Below, piece after piece: positions 45,395-56,879 of a stretch of 64,000 nucleotides of DNA. Each line of letters opens with the position of its first letter. The stretch's first letter is position 1. Location of the stretch: contig JARWIR010000047.1 of the NCBI GenBank assembly GCA_029959085.1, forward strand, positions 3,534,001-3,598,000, written 5' to 3'. The notes beneath the pieces were generated by a model. That model made no database searches. It was not told where the DNA came from and worked only from the letters and a program-made list of their open reading frames with translations. A program made the translations under genes and the position numbers. This stretch comes from Nemophila menziesii. Lineage: Eukaryota; Streptophyta; Magnoliopsida; Boraginales; Hydrophyllaceae.

Positions 45395-45595
45395 ATGAGT
45401 AATCTTAATCTAAGTCAAATCAGGGTTTTACAACTTAAAAAACTAATCATATTTCTCAATCACATATTAATGATTCTCATGTGTGTGAATTCACCACTAT
45501 TCGCCGTAATGGAAACAATTTTTTATGTTGGTCTTGATCTTGGATGTATATTAGAGGGTTGGCAAAGTTTAAGTACTTGACATAGGACTACATAA
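45395..45595 (+). pseudogene. Retrotransposon Gag-like N-terminal fragment, copy 1
   Basis: A frame at ~45500-45590 reads R-N-G-N-N-F-L-C-W-S, a stop, S-W-M-Y-I-R-G-L then K-F-K-Y-L-T. This matches the 'LNGxNYxxWSxSxxxxLxGRGKLxYLTG' opening of many plant Ty1-copia Gag proteins. Copies 2 (56090-56176) and 3 (63080-63159) keep the same motif. The preceding ATG at 45395 is in another frame, so a frameshift separates start and motif. It stops right after the Y-L-T position; the zinc knuckle and pol are absent. Weak to moderate call based on one motif seen in three diverged copies. Confidence 0.55.
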
Positions 45596-46429
45596 CATTG
45601 TTTTTTATAAAAAAAAATTCAAAAGTTTTTTATAATTAACTTGATAATTTATAGTTACTACTTATTATAACTCTTATTCTTTCAATTAATTGAAACTTAT
45701 TCTCAAGTGTTAAAATACTATAAACTTTTATAAAATAGTTCATCTTATTAAAATTCGAATTAATTTGATGGTGACACAAAAACATCACATTATATTGTAA
45801 TTGTACATCATATGAAAATGTGTTATTACAATTAACTCATAATGAATTATCTTAATGATTCATATATTGTTTACATTTCTATTTTAACCATAATTTTTGT
45901 TGATATCTTTCCTTACACTTTTATCAATTAAGGTTTCTTCAAAATTTATATTACCTATTTTGAAAATCAATTTCAATTTCTATCAATTTATTAATAGAAA
46001 ATTATATAACATCTTTCTTGATTGATGGTATTTTTTAGACTAATGTCCATAAAAAGTATGCAAATGGAATTTAGAAAAAATATAAATTTTAGATATTGGG
46101 TCAAAGTGGGTTTTAATTGACTCACATTATTGGAATTGTTGAAAAAAGTGTATTGTATTTAATTTAATTTGTCAATTTTTTTTAAGTGTGGATAATTGTA
46201 CATGGAAGAGGCATAGATTAAATAATGAAATCACCAAGCTGTAATGATTAAAATAATGGAAAAAATTGAAATATACTCTCATAACATTATTTTTTCAAAA
46301 AATCAAATTTTGTCCTAAGTTATAAATATGATAAATATGATAAACATTGATAAGTATTTTCCAGTTGATAGTAGATAAATTTTCCTATAATATCAAGATT
46401 TCCATATATGGAAATGATTGAAATAAATC

Positions 46430-48720
46430 ATTAATACAATATTGTTTTACCATAGAAAATATACTATTATAATTAACATGTAAAGAATAAGATTCTTAAA
46501 TTATCCAATATGATTTCTGACCCATCACCAGACTATGAGTTGTAAAGAAAACATTGAACGCAGTTGTTTGTGCATGAGTAACATCTTTTATTGACATCCC
46601 TATATTAATCATATTTTCCTTGAACTTGTTATTTTAAAAAAAGATCAATGAATTATTCTTTAAATTATCCATTTACATTCTGCTATCTTATCAATTATTT
46701 CATCAAAGGAATCTTATTTTGCAATAATTTAAAAAAATGGTCCATGGTCAAGGTTTTTTGGACCAGGGTAAAAATATTTGAATTATTAGTTAAAGTTTCT
46801 TCTATTTGGATAAAATTGTATGGTAAGTTTTGGAGTGTGTGTCATTGTACATTGAGAAACTAATAAAATTACCTATTTTTAATGAGAAACTTAAAATACA
46901 TAAATTTAAAGATATGAATAAATTGAACGTTCTTTGATTGTATGATTCATTTGTACTCATACATAAATTTTTCATAAATCAATAGGAGTATTGACCACAT
47001 GTGCTAATAAATACGAACAATAATTATCGGTTATTATTATCTTCCATATATATATATAAATAAAAATTTCATAATTTTTAATTAGGTTGATTTAATACTA
47101 TGTTTAACCACACCACCTTTGTCAATTAGAAACTTTTCCTTATTGCTCTAAATATGATAAAATTAGATAAAATATTTATTTTATATAGAAGATCTATTTT
47201 AAAAATCTTTAAAGATTACAAGAATGAGAATGATTGAAAAACAACACATTAATACCATATTTATTGACCATATAATTACATACTGTTATATTTAGGTTAT
47301 TCACAATTGACATCTCTATATTAACCACAATTATCGTTGATATCTCCATTTCCCGAGTTGTTCTTACAAATCAATATTAACTACTAGAAAAATCGTTTCA
47401 CAAAGTAATCATTGATTGTTGATGTTTCTATATTAGAGTTTATTAGAAGTAATCCATATATTTTTTGCATTAATGGAATCAAATTTTGCAACAAATCTAA
47501 ATAATTTTTTTTTTCATTTTGGCTTAGAGTTTGGTTAAAGTCTTTAAATTCATTATTTAAATTTTTTAGATTTGGTTGGAATTATCTTTTAATGTTTCTA
47601 AATTTGTGTTATTGTACATAAAAAAGAAGAATCAGCTAATGAAAGCACCAACTCGTAATAATTGAAATACAAGTAGCAAATTGAATTGTGGAAATTAAGA
47701 ATTAGGATAAAATTATCTTTAAATTATTGATTGATATGTTCATTTGCACATAATACATGATGTATTTATAGATAAATACATGTATTGACTAAATGTATTA
47801 ACTATAATCATTCATAATTAATGGTTAATCTTGTTATCAATATTTATACAAAAAAATAGACATTTAATCATTATTTTTAAATAAATTATTTTCAAATTTA
47901 TTATAATTATGATGTTATTAGATAATTATGATGATATTTGTAGGAAAAATTAGAATGAATTTGTTAGTGCACGAGGAACATCTTTCATTGACATATTGGT
48001 ATTAATGATAATTTTTTTGACATATTCATTTTACCCAATTATCAATGGTTTATTCTTGAACATCAATAATAATCTCTAAAAAAATCCATAACATAATCAT
48101 TTACTTAAGATGTTTCTTTATATAATCCTCCAGAATTAACCGATCAATTTATTTCAATGGAATCTAATTTTAAACAATTTTAAACAAAAATTATCTATTT
48201 AAAAAAAACTTAGGTAAAGTATTTGAATTTTTAGTGAAATGTTTTAGATTTGGTTTAAACTGTCATGTAATATTTTGAAGTGTGTCTTGGTACATAGGTT
48301 GGACAAAGATCAACTAATAAAAGTACAAACTTGTAATAAACATCTTTAGTTGGTATCTCTGTATTACATAACAACTATACGTAATTATCAATGGTTATTT
48401 TTAAAAATCAATATCAAACACAAGAAAAATCAATAATATAGTGATTGATTAAATTTATTTTTTTTACATAATCCATTCGATCCATTTTTGTTTCAATTGA
48501 ATATAATTTTAAAACAATTTTAAACAAAAATTATCTAATTGAATCAAATTTAGGTAAAGTATTTAATTTTTTGTGAAATGTCTTAGATTTGGTTTAAATT
48601 ATCCTGTAGTATTTTTAAGTGTAAGTGTGTCAAGGTACATAGGAGGTACATGGATCAATTGATAAAAGATGTAACATGTAAAAATTAAAATAGATGAATG
48701 AGAAAATTGAAATACATAAA
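46430..48720. repeat. Irregular direct-repeat array of the 'R' family
   Basis: Four to five degenerate copies (about 46430-46900, 47260-47700, 47940-48320, 48330-48720) share 'aacatctttcattgacat', 'aaatttgcaacaatttaaa'-type stretches, 'ttggttaaagtatttgaatt' and 'gtgtcattgtacat'. Spacing is 400-750 bp. The R family also forms the right end of each triplicated unit. No coding content was found; the frame at 46648-46863 is not conserved among copies. 48720-49060 is AT-rich with nothing visible. Confidence 0.55.
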
Positions 48721-49065
48721 TTGAAAGACATGAATAAAATGAGATTTTTTTAAAAATATTGATTTATTCGTACGTGATACATGATTAATTTATAAATCAA
48801 TACTAGATATAGTAAAAATACCTATCTATAAGTAACAGTTCTTCTTATTATTCATATATATACAACTGTAATAAAAAAATTAATAGTTATTACTAAATAA
48901 TTTTTTTTTTCATATCTTGTAATAAGGATGATACATATTCCTTTTCATCACACTATCTCCTTCATACAATTGAAAGTTCGAGCATTTGCTAGAGAATTCT
49001 GTGCCCCTTAGTATTTGAGTCACTACGACTTTTGTATTATAGTTTTGACATGATTCCTTCTGATT

Positions 49066-49346
49066 TAGAGAGTTATAAATATTCTGGGGTGCAGATTTGC
49101 ATTTCTACATTTGAGATTCTAACCCAAGCATTAGACACTAGATAGTTATACAAAAAATCATCCACAAACCTTTGCCTAAAGTAATATTCATATCCCCCTT
49201 CTTATTAAATTTCACGATGAAATACCATGACCAACTTCAACAATTTTGAACAACCCCTTCGGACTCCATATTTGTTTTAGTTTTGAAGCCAAATAGTTAT
49301 ACCATACTTTATACCCCAATAGTCTAATTACAATTGTGCTTCTCTT
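49066..49346 (-). pseudogene. LINE ORF1 fragment (DUF4283-like), copy upstream of unit 2
   Basis: Minus strand reads V-I-R-L-L-G-Y-K-V then L-A-S-K-L-K-Q-I-W-S-P-K-G-L, V-E-V-G-H-G, and after a frame change I-T-L-G-K-G-L-W-M-I-F and W-V-R-I-S-N-V-E-M-Q-I. This is the order of the DUF4283 domain of plant L1-type LINE ORF1 and related proteins ('VxxRLLGKxIxxxxLxxxLxxLWxPxG...GPWxIFxxYLxVxxWxP'). Both ends are missing and the frame is broken. It abuts the left edge of triplicated unit 2, exactly as the copy at 58114-58438 abuts unit 3. Confidence 0.72.
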
Positions 49347-50460
49347 AAGTTTAATTTATTCAATTTTATCTTCTCTTGATCTTGCAACTTGTAGATATTC
49401 ATAAATCTCAATGTATTAATCATCTTCATTAAGTGTAGTAAAATACATTTTCTCTTCATTCACTACCTTAATTTTCATATTCTAATCTAAATCAATTATA
49501 ACCATGATTACTATATTCATACAAGCGATATGTCATTCACATGTCCTCCTTGGGGGCTCACTGATTGAGTAATACAAGGAGTTACCTTCTGACCATCGTT
49601 TTAATTTAGGAGACTCAATTGATGTAAATATCGGGAAATATTAATTATTTTCCTCATTATTAGGGAGCGGTTGTTTTGTTATATTTCTCGAAACTCGAGT
49701 AGTGTAGCAGTTAATTTTCATATTTATGATTTAGTTGCTGAAAATATCCAAAAATATTTTTGCAAGTTTTTTAATGGGTTATTTATATCTTTGCAAGTTT
49801 TTGTTATGGGTTATTTATATCTTTTTAATGGTTGCATGAATTTTTATAATAGGTTGCATCATAATTGAATCAATTTAGATGATAAAAGGAGAAATATTTA
49901 TAAACCAAAATCTAATATAGATATATTATGCCACCCTAATTTTAGTTAACGCCCACTGTTTGTTTCCTCTCTACATCATATTTTTTCCTCTCTATAATAA
50001 TTTATTATTTATAATTATTATTAATATCATTATTTATAAAAAATAGATTTGTCAAAATGATGTCTATAATAATTATTTATTTAGTTAAAATATATATTTT
50101 TAAATAAAAATGTATCAATAAATATATGAGTAAATGAGTTATAAAGTATATTAATAAATTAAAAATCATGCCTCTAATAGGATTATTTTTATACTATATG
50201 TCATACTCTCTTATTATATCAAAATATAGATAAATGAAATATTTGAATAAAATAATTTCAGATAGGTAAATATATATATATATAATGAATATATGTATAA
50301 ATATATATTATATATAAAAATATTGTCATATATGGTTTCTGCTAAGATTGTTTGTGAAAATATATGCTTTGCATTTTTCTAAATTATACTGACAAATACA
50401 CGAGTTATTTAATAATAATTTTTATTTTCTTAATAATAATTATATATAAAATCTAATACC

Positions 50461-50492
<32 letters not shown>

Positions 50493-50893
50493 ATCAAATC
50501 ACATTGTTAATATACGATTGGTATGAAGATATTTGTTTTTAAGAAACTTAATTAAAAATATATAACTAGATTTGATTAAAATATATTTGAGAAAAATATA
50601 ATTTTGAAAAAACTATATTAATTTACATGTGGGATAGATAATATACGGTAGAAAGGATCCGTGGAAGCCCAAGAATTATCCAATGCAACGTGGAAGCCCA
50701 AGAAGCATAACCGTTCTTCATCTATTCAACTTTACTGTTAGTATATGATCTATATATAGATCCATATGAAGACAATAAAGGAATCTAGAAAATAATATTG
50801 TATTTAAGTTTATTTTATTTAGTTTAATTAGTCTAGTCTATTAAAAAGAATGAAAAATCATTCACTGTTGAAGGCAAGCAATCCAACAATTAT

Positions 50894-51238
50894 ATGAACA
50901 GAATATTGGAAAATATATTATCAAGTACTTATGATGGATATGAAGATCAAATATATAAAATAATTCATCCTTCAAAAAAGTCTCTGGGTACAGTATTAAT
51001 TTTTTCAGTGTTTCTTCTTTTGTACGATAAATTTGGGAAAGGTATGAAAATATTTATTGACCTGAACCTTGAGGACCATGTTCTTCGTGAAGGAGATGGT
51101 GATGTAATGATTAATGGGATAGATAATATACGTGGCAGTAGAAAGGTTACATGGAAGCCCAAGAATTATCCAATGCAACGTGTAAGCCCAAGAAGCATGA
51201 CCGTTCTTCATCTATTCAACTTTACCGTCAGTATATGA
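50894..51238 (+). CDS. 114-codon frame in LTR relic, partial duplicate of the 256-codon frame
   Basis: Homologous over its full length to residues 143-256 of the frame at 51686-52456. Shared features are M-N-R-x-L-E-N-I-L, a hydrophobic F-S-V-F-L-L-L-Y-D-K stretch, E-G-D-G-D-V-M-I-N-G-I, W-K-P-K-N-Y-P-M-Q-R and a common C-terminus. It lacks the coiled-coil-like N-terminal part and its own upstream primer-binding site. Both frames have stayed open despite amino-acid differences. The ATG is simply the first available and expression is doubtful. Residues in the last third overlap LTR-like sequence. Confidence 0.4.
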   Translation: MNRILENILSSTYDGYEDQIYKIIHPSKKSLGTVLIFSVFLLLYDKFGKGMKIFIDLNLEDHVLREGDGDVMINGIDNIRGSRKVTWKPKNYPMQRVSPRSMTVLHLFNFTVSI

Positions 51239-51646
51239 TCTATATATAGATCCATATGAAGACAATAAAGGAATTTAGAAAATAATATTGTATTTAAGTT
51301 TATTTTATTTAGTTTAATTAGTCTAGTCTATTATTGTAAATCTTCATTATACGTGGCAGTAGAGAAGATACGTGGAAACCCAAGAATTATCCAATGCAAC
51401 GTGGAAGCCCAAGAAGCATAAGCATTCTTCATCTATTCAACTTTCCCGTTAGTATATGATCTATATATACATCCATATGAAGACAATAAAGGAATCCAGA
51501 AAATAAATATTATCTTTAGGTTTAGGTTTAGTCTATTTAGTTACGATCAAGTATATCTTGTACAATCACAGTTGTATATACATTGTATCTTATGTACATA
51601 TTTCTATAAATAAAACGTATGTGTTCATCACTATTCATTACAAATT

Positions 51647-51664
51647 TGGTGCTTTCATTGAGAG
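51647..51664 (+). promoter_or_regulatory. Probable retroelement primer-binding site (tRNA-Thr type)
   Basis: 'tggtgctttcattgagag' lies 4 bp after the LTR-like end 'cattaca'. Its complement ends in CCA like a mature tRNA and, from memory, fits the 3' end of a plant tRNA-Thr. Position and TGG start are typical of LTR elements. Confidence 0.6.
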
Positions 51665-51685
51665 GCGATAAAGGATTGTATTCGA

Positions 51686-52456
51686 ATGGATGAAGCCTTA
51701 GAAAAATTTCAATATGAAACAGCCCTGAAGTTCACATCAACTGATGAAAAATTCACATCAATTGATGGCAGACTCACAAACCAAGAAAACAAAGTTGTAA
51801 CATTACAAAATACAATTGAAACCTTTTGTAAATTACTTCAAAAAGGTTCTGATCAAATAAATCTACTTGATATGAACAATTCATTGTTTCCACAAAAAGA
51901 TTCATGTTCATCAACAAACTCCAATTCATCAAATGATTTTTCACAATTAGATTCTTACTCAACAACAAATGTATGTTCTACGGTGGCGCCTAGATTTGTA
52001 CATAGCCCTCACAATGTTTTAGTGAGTCGAGAGAATCAAATATCTGTGGTACCTCTAGTTAAAAAGAATGAACAATCATTCACTGGTAAAGGCAAGCAAT
52101 CCAACACTTATATGAACAGAATGTTGGAAAATATTTTATCCAGGAGTTATGATGGATATGCAGATCAAATATATAAAATAATTAATCGTTCAAAAAAGGC
52201 TCTGGGTACAGTAATAATTTTTTCGGTGTTTCTTCTTTTGTACGATAAAATTGAGAAAAGTATGAAAATATTTATTGACTTGAACATTGAGGACAAGGTT
52301 CTTCCTGAAGGAGACGGTGATGTAATGATTAATGGGATTAATAATATACGTGGTAGTAGAGAAGATACTTGGAAACCCAAGAATTATCCAATGCAACGTG
52401 GAAGCCCAAGAAACATAACCGTTCTTCATCTATTCAACTTTCCCGTTAGTATATGA
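51686..52456 (+). CDS. 256-codon frame of the LTR relic, Gag-like N-terminus (uncertain)
   Basis: The longest open frame in the window that is not a simple repeat. It starts 22 bp after the presumed primer-binding site, the normal place for gag. Residues ~1-55 are charged with heptad-like hydrophobics (F-T-S-I-D-G-R-L-T-N-Q-E-N-K-V) and could form a coiled coil, as in many plant Ty3/gypsy Gag N-termini. Residues ~60-120 are Ser/Asn-rich. Residues 143-256 match the 114-codon frame at 50894-51238 and contain a hydrophobic stretch near 178-186. No zinc knuckle (CX2CX4HX4C), protease or polymerase motif is present. The last ~35 codons overlap the downstream LTR-like segment. It may be a fusion of a gag start to unrelated 3' sequence after internal deletion. 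Function unknown. Confidence 0.5.
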   Translation: MDEALEKFQYETALKFTSTDEKFTSIDGRLTNQENKVVTLQNTIETFCKLLQKGSDQINLLDMNNSLFPQKDSCSSTNSNSSNDFSQLDSYSTTNVCSTVAPRFVHSPHNVLVSRENQISVVPLVKKNEQSFTGKGKQSNTYMNRMLENILSRSYDGYADQIYKIINRSKKALGTVIIFSVFLLLYDKIEKSMKIFIDLNIEDKVLPEGDGDVMINGINNIRGSREDTWKPKNYPMQRGSPRNITVLHLFNFPVSI

Positions 52457-53554
52457 TCCAATAAAGGAATCAAGAAAATAAATATTGTCTTTAGGTTTAG
52501 GTTTAGTTTATTTAGTTACGATCAAGTATATCATGTACAATCACAGTTGTATATACATTGTATCTTCTGTACATATTTCTATAAATAAAATGTATGTGTT
52601 CATCACTATTCATTACAGTATCTTAGTTAATAGTATACTGTATTGGAATGTTCAGTAATCCAATACAAAAATATGATAAAATATTTCATATAAATTATGT
52701 CAACCAATTTTAATATATTTATTTATATTATGTGAGTTTGAAAGATTATCATAGTTCAATATATACAAAAATATATCTTATTGTATATATTATAAAAATA
52801 TCTTTCTCTACATATTGTGTTTATAGTTTTTAGTATACATAAGAAAATCATATTATGATCGTTGATCATAACATTTCAAAACATTTCTATGAGGTTAGTT
52901 TGTTTTACTATATTAGTGTTAATTATTAAAATTTATTTTGTAGTATAAGTTTAACATTTTTAATTATTTTACTTGAAATCCATAATCTCTTCAAAGAGAA
53001 AACATAAAGTGATTACTTTGTAGGTTATTATAGATTTTCCATTTAACATATATGTTTACATAATTTAATATAGACTATATTCTAATTTACTCAAAAAAAT
53101 TGAATTATGTATCAAATTCACATTCCCAGCACAAAAGATGATAGTTAGTAGTTGATAACTCTTATAAAACTGTAGAAAGTATGAAATTATTTAATTAAAG
53201 TACAAGTTTGGTTGACTAATAACACAAAATCAATTCCACGTTCTAAACATAAGAGATAATGGTTAGTAGTTAATAACACTTCCAATAAACTATAGAAAGT
53301 ATGTAATCATTTAATTAAAGTACAAGTTTGGTTGACTAATCGAACACAAATCATATGATACCAAACTGAACCTTCAACTTGTATTACACATAAACAAAAA
53401 CTATTGGCCTTTCTACTTAATACAAAATTTAGAATTGTATTTGTGATGTGAGAGGATTCTCTCATGTTTCTAATTATTTAACATCTAATACATGTATTTA
53501 AATTATACTTAGATGAAATTAAGCCTATTTATAATCTATCATATTTAAATTAAA

Positions 53555-53730
53555 AAAATTGTTCTATCCAATATTAGATCAACCCACACCAATTATATTG
53601 ATACACATACCCATGTTTTAAACTTACAAAAGTAACTAAATAGTTAATCTAATGACATTTGTTTTGGTATAATATTCAATAGATGTGATGTGAATATTGG
53701 ACCATCCAATATTGGATGGAAGTCTTACCA
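53555..53730. mobile_element. MITE, 'GGTAAGACT...ATCC' family, copy 3, with 10-bp target duplication
   Basis: 176 bp bordered by 'ttaaattaaa' on both sides (53545-53554 and 53731-53740). Triplicated units 1 (~43725) and 3 (~61310) have the uninterrupted site 'aaattaaaggattcaatc' or a close relative, so this is a bona fide insertion. The right end 'ggatggaagtcttacc' is the reverse complement of the left end of the copy at 22854. A 9-10-bp duplication points to a Mutator-like transposase source. Non-coding. Confidence 0.8.
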
Positions 53731-55229
53731 TTAAATTAAAGGATTCAAACTGAGTTGAATAATCACAACTTCAATACTCTTTTTTTAATATGTCATATTA
53801 CTATATATTAAACCTATCAATTTGCTGAATAATAACTTCATGTTTAAATTTGACAATAAATGTATTAAAGTGGAAATAATTTGAGGTAAACACGTACTAA
53901 TCAATAAATCATAATTTCATCATATAATTTTCTATGTAACAAATACAATTTATAAACTTGAAATACATAGACATTTTTCTCAACTATGTTCTATCCTTTT
54001 AATTCATAGAAACGATAAAGAAGCTTATTATATTAATTTGTTTTAATGTTTCTTTTTTTTGCATAATTTATAAATTTTTGATATTTTGTATCAATTTTAT
54101 TTAATCATATTATTGGGAAATTTGCGAGTTGATGTAACAGTTTATACATGCAGATGAGAAATAGCTTATCTAAATTAGTATTATCAAACTTTTCTTACTT
54201 CTCCAAGAAAATTTAGCTATTTACATGGTGGCCTAATTAAGTGCTTCTTTATTTTTTTTAAACATATAATGTAAATTGAAAAATTAGTTTGTGTATAATG
54301 CAAAAGTGAAAATTACTCAATCTAATGTTCTATTTATACATTTTTTAAATATGCAATATATAAACTCGTAATAATCAACAAATAATTTGTCTCCCTTGAC
54401 TTTATAAAAACCCTCAACAAGGTCATGATATATGTATGGTCATATATCTTTTTTTGCACTAGTTCTTATATTTTGATTAACTTTATCAATTTTATTTTGG
54501 ATACCGTACGGAACTTTGCAAGTTGATGCTGTAATTTATTCACGCATAGGAGAAAAAGCTTCTCCAAGTAAGTATTATTAAGATTTTCTTACTTTTTTTG
54601 AGTAAGTATTCTACAATATTATAAGTTGCATAATTTAGTGGTTCAGTACATATATATATATATATATATATGAAAAAATAACTAGACATCGATAGATAAT
54701 TTGATCTTAATTTCTTAGTTTGTCTAAACTATATAGATATTATAAAAACTAACATGAGTAGGATTTACCTCAGAAATTTCAATGATTATAGATTTAAGAG
54801 AATTATCCCTTTTAAGATAATAGGTGATAATATCTCGAGAGAAAGTGATTATGGATCACGCTTTGAATCTCTCCTTTAACAATTGAATATTGAACATCAT
54901 AAAAAGCTGAGATCTTGTGAATTGGAGAGCGCATAAATATAGGGAATGGAGGGCAATAAACTCAAAAATAAGTACAGCAACACCTTCCTACCCCAAAAAA
55001 AATTCCGGATCTTCCCCTAAACATACATCTATTGTAAGAACTGAGTGTGAATTTGTAAGTGTTTACACAAATTTTAAAAAAACATATATATACCAATCTA
55101 GTAAGTGTTTTACTGAATTAACATGTAGAAACACTTTTGACAATTTGTCTTCGATCATGAACTTTAGTTGTTGAAGATTCGGATTGTAGAAAGTTGCATT
55201 TTCTTGTAAGTCATTAGTGTCCTATTTAG

Positions 55230-55865
55230 TCTGTAAACAAGACAATTTTAATACAAAATAAAGTTTTGAACAAATTTACATGGAAGAAATATGTTTAATT
55301 ATGCAGAAGTACTCAACTATATTAGTTTGTATTCTTCAGTTAGATACAAATTTGTGGAGTGAGATACATTGCATACCTTTTGTAGAATATTGTAGAAACC
55401 AGTACACCACGATATAACCATCAGAAACAAATGAAGACATAGAAAGACTTACAATATATATACTTCATACATTATTTAAGAAAATATGAAAATTAGAAAT
55501 AAATCATAGTCATATTTTTAATGGGAAAATCATGGCGCCCTAAGATCTATAATTTACAACATTAGCTCATATTCGTGTGTATGTATCTATGGTAGCATTT
55601 TATAAATTATTATAGTCAATATGAGTAACACTTTATTTTTTTACATCTTAAGTTTCTTCCGAATTTAGACTTTTTTACATTAAATAGTTATATGATGGGA
55701 ATGATGATCAAACGCTACTTAAAAAATAATGTAGATAAGGAGCTGATTTATACTTGTTTGGCTGCAGACAATATCGATGACTATGGGAACGAGAACGACT
55801 AAAGAAGGAAAGATATTGTTTATGAAGAACAAGAAGATCTGTAGTTTATTATGTAAACTAGATAT
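55230..55865. other. Segment present only in unit copy 2
   Basis: About 640 bp replaces the (TA)n run of copy 1 between 'tcctatttagtctg' and 'tatatattgggtctt'. It contains a last-exon-like piece at ~55766-55802: after 'tttggctgcag' it reads N-I-D-D-Y-G-N-E-N-D then TAA. Either copy 2 keeps ancestral sequence lost in copies 1 and 3, or it gained an insert; no terminal repeats are seen. The protein is not recognised. Confidence 0.3.
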
Positions 55866-56007
55866 GTATATATTGGGTCTTAAAAATTGGGAAATTATTT
55901 AACTAATAACATTTTTATCTTGTGTGAAAATTATATAAAAGGTTATAATTCTACATGTAATAAGATATCAAAAAAAACTTACCATTATTATTTTCTAAGT
56001 AATAAGC

Positions 56008-56180
56008 CATGAGTAATCTTAGTTACATCTCAAAAAACTATTTATATTACTCAATCACATATTAATGATTCTCATGCGACCTAAATCACCAATATTTGCC
56101 TTAATAGAGACAATTTTTTATGTTGGTCTCAATCTTGTATGTATATTAGAGGGTTGACCAAGATTAGGTAGTTGACATAG
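56008..56180 (+). pseudogene. Retrotransposon Gag-like N-terminal fragment, copy 2
   Basis: Reads I-C-L-N-R-D-N-F-L-C-W-S-Q-S-C-M-Y-I-R-G-L, which is closer to the Ty1-copia Gag opening motif than copies 1 and 3. Stops interrupt it on both sides. See 45395-45595. Confidence 0.55.
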
Positions 56181-56879
56181 AACTATATTTTTTAAAATAA
56201 TTTCTTTAAAATCTTTTTTTTATTATTAACTTGATAATATATAGATACTAGTTTTTATAACCATTCTTTTTTCATTTAATTGTAACTTATCCTTAAGGGT
56301 CAAAATAAAATAAAATAAAATAAAATAGTTCATCTTATAAAAATCGGAATTAATATGATGGTGACACAAAAACATCACATAATATTATAATTGAACATCA
56401 CAAAAAAATGTATTATTAAATTTAATTCATAAAGAATGATCTTAATGGATTCAAGTATTTTTTACATTTTCTATTTTAGCCATAACTTTTATTGAGATCT
56501 TTAGTTTAAGATACTATGAATTTAATTTTTTTTGAAAATTAATATTACCTCTTTTAAAAATCAATTTCATATTCAATAGATTTATTAATAGAAAAATTTG
56601 TAACACCTTTATTGATTGATGATATTGTAAGACAAAAAACCATGAAATTTATGCAATTCGAATTTTGCAATAACATGAAATTTTTATTTTTGATAATAGT
56701 ATTAATTGACTCAAAATATTGGAGTTGTTGAAAAAAGTGTATTGGATATAATTTAATTTTTCATCAATTTTTCTAAGTGTGGATTATTGTACATGGAAGA
56801 GGCAGAGATCGAGTAATGAAATCATCAAATTTTAATGATCAAAAACTTGAAAATGAAAATTAAATATACTCTGGTATAT

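Larger units (their letters stand above)
41215..46400. repeat. Triplicated ~5.3-kb unit, copy 1
   Basis: Collinear with ~49350-56880 and ~58672-64000. Landmarks in order: 'gtggattttcataattctca', 'caagcgatatgtcattcat', 'ttaggagactaaa', a (TA)n region, 'agtgtactggaatgttca', the two 58-nt exon-like pieces, a minus-strand exon-like piece, a (TA)n run at 45211-45256, a Gag-like fragment, and an R-family end. Copy 1 and copy 3 are more alike than either is to copy 2. All copies lie in the same orientation. Nothing in it is an intact gene; it may be an unclassified transposon or a segment with captured genes. The small frames at 41282-41509 and 58695-58955 are homologous but carry no recognisable domain. 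Confidence 0.8.
50634..52617 (+). mobile_element. Rearranged LTR-retroelement relic with four partly repeated segments
   Basis: Inserted in copy 2 of the triplicated unit; copies 1 (~42830) and 3 (~60350) show the empty site. Four segments share 'attatccaatgcaacgtgga' and 'cttcatctattcaacttt' (~50690, 51165, 51385, 52385). Segments at ~51346-51642 and ~52345-52617 look like LTRs: both contain 'acaatcacagttgtatatac', a polyadenylation-like 'tataaataaa' and end in 'cattaca'. The first is followed by a primer-binding-site-like sequence and the 256-codon frame. The two 5' segments (50634-50840 and ~51115-51333) are truncated before that region and are nearly identical to each other, including a 'agtctagtctatta' end. 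No reverse transcriptase is present, so this is a non-autonomous or heavily deleted element. The left boundary lacks a clear LTR start or target duplication. Confidence 0.72.

Noticed and set aside
51005..52429. Minus-strand frames of 64-79 codons inside the LTR relic
   Set aside because: Shadows of the plus-strand frames at 50894-51238 and 51686-52456.
54917..55174. 85-codon plus-strand frame in unit 2
   Set aside because: The corresponding sequence in units 1 and 3 is not open, and the conserved piece just upstream reads on the other strand.
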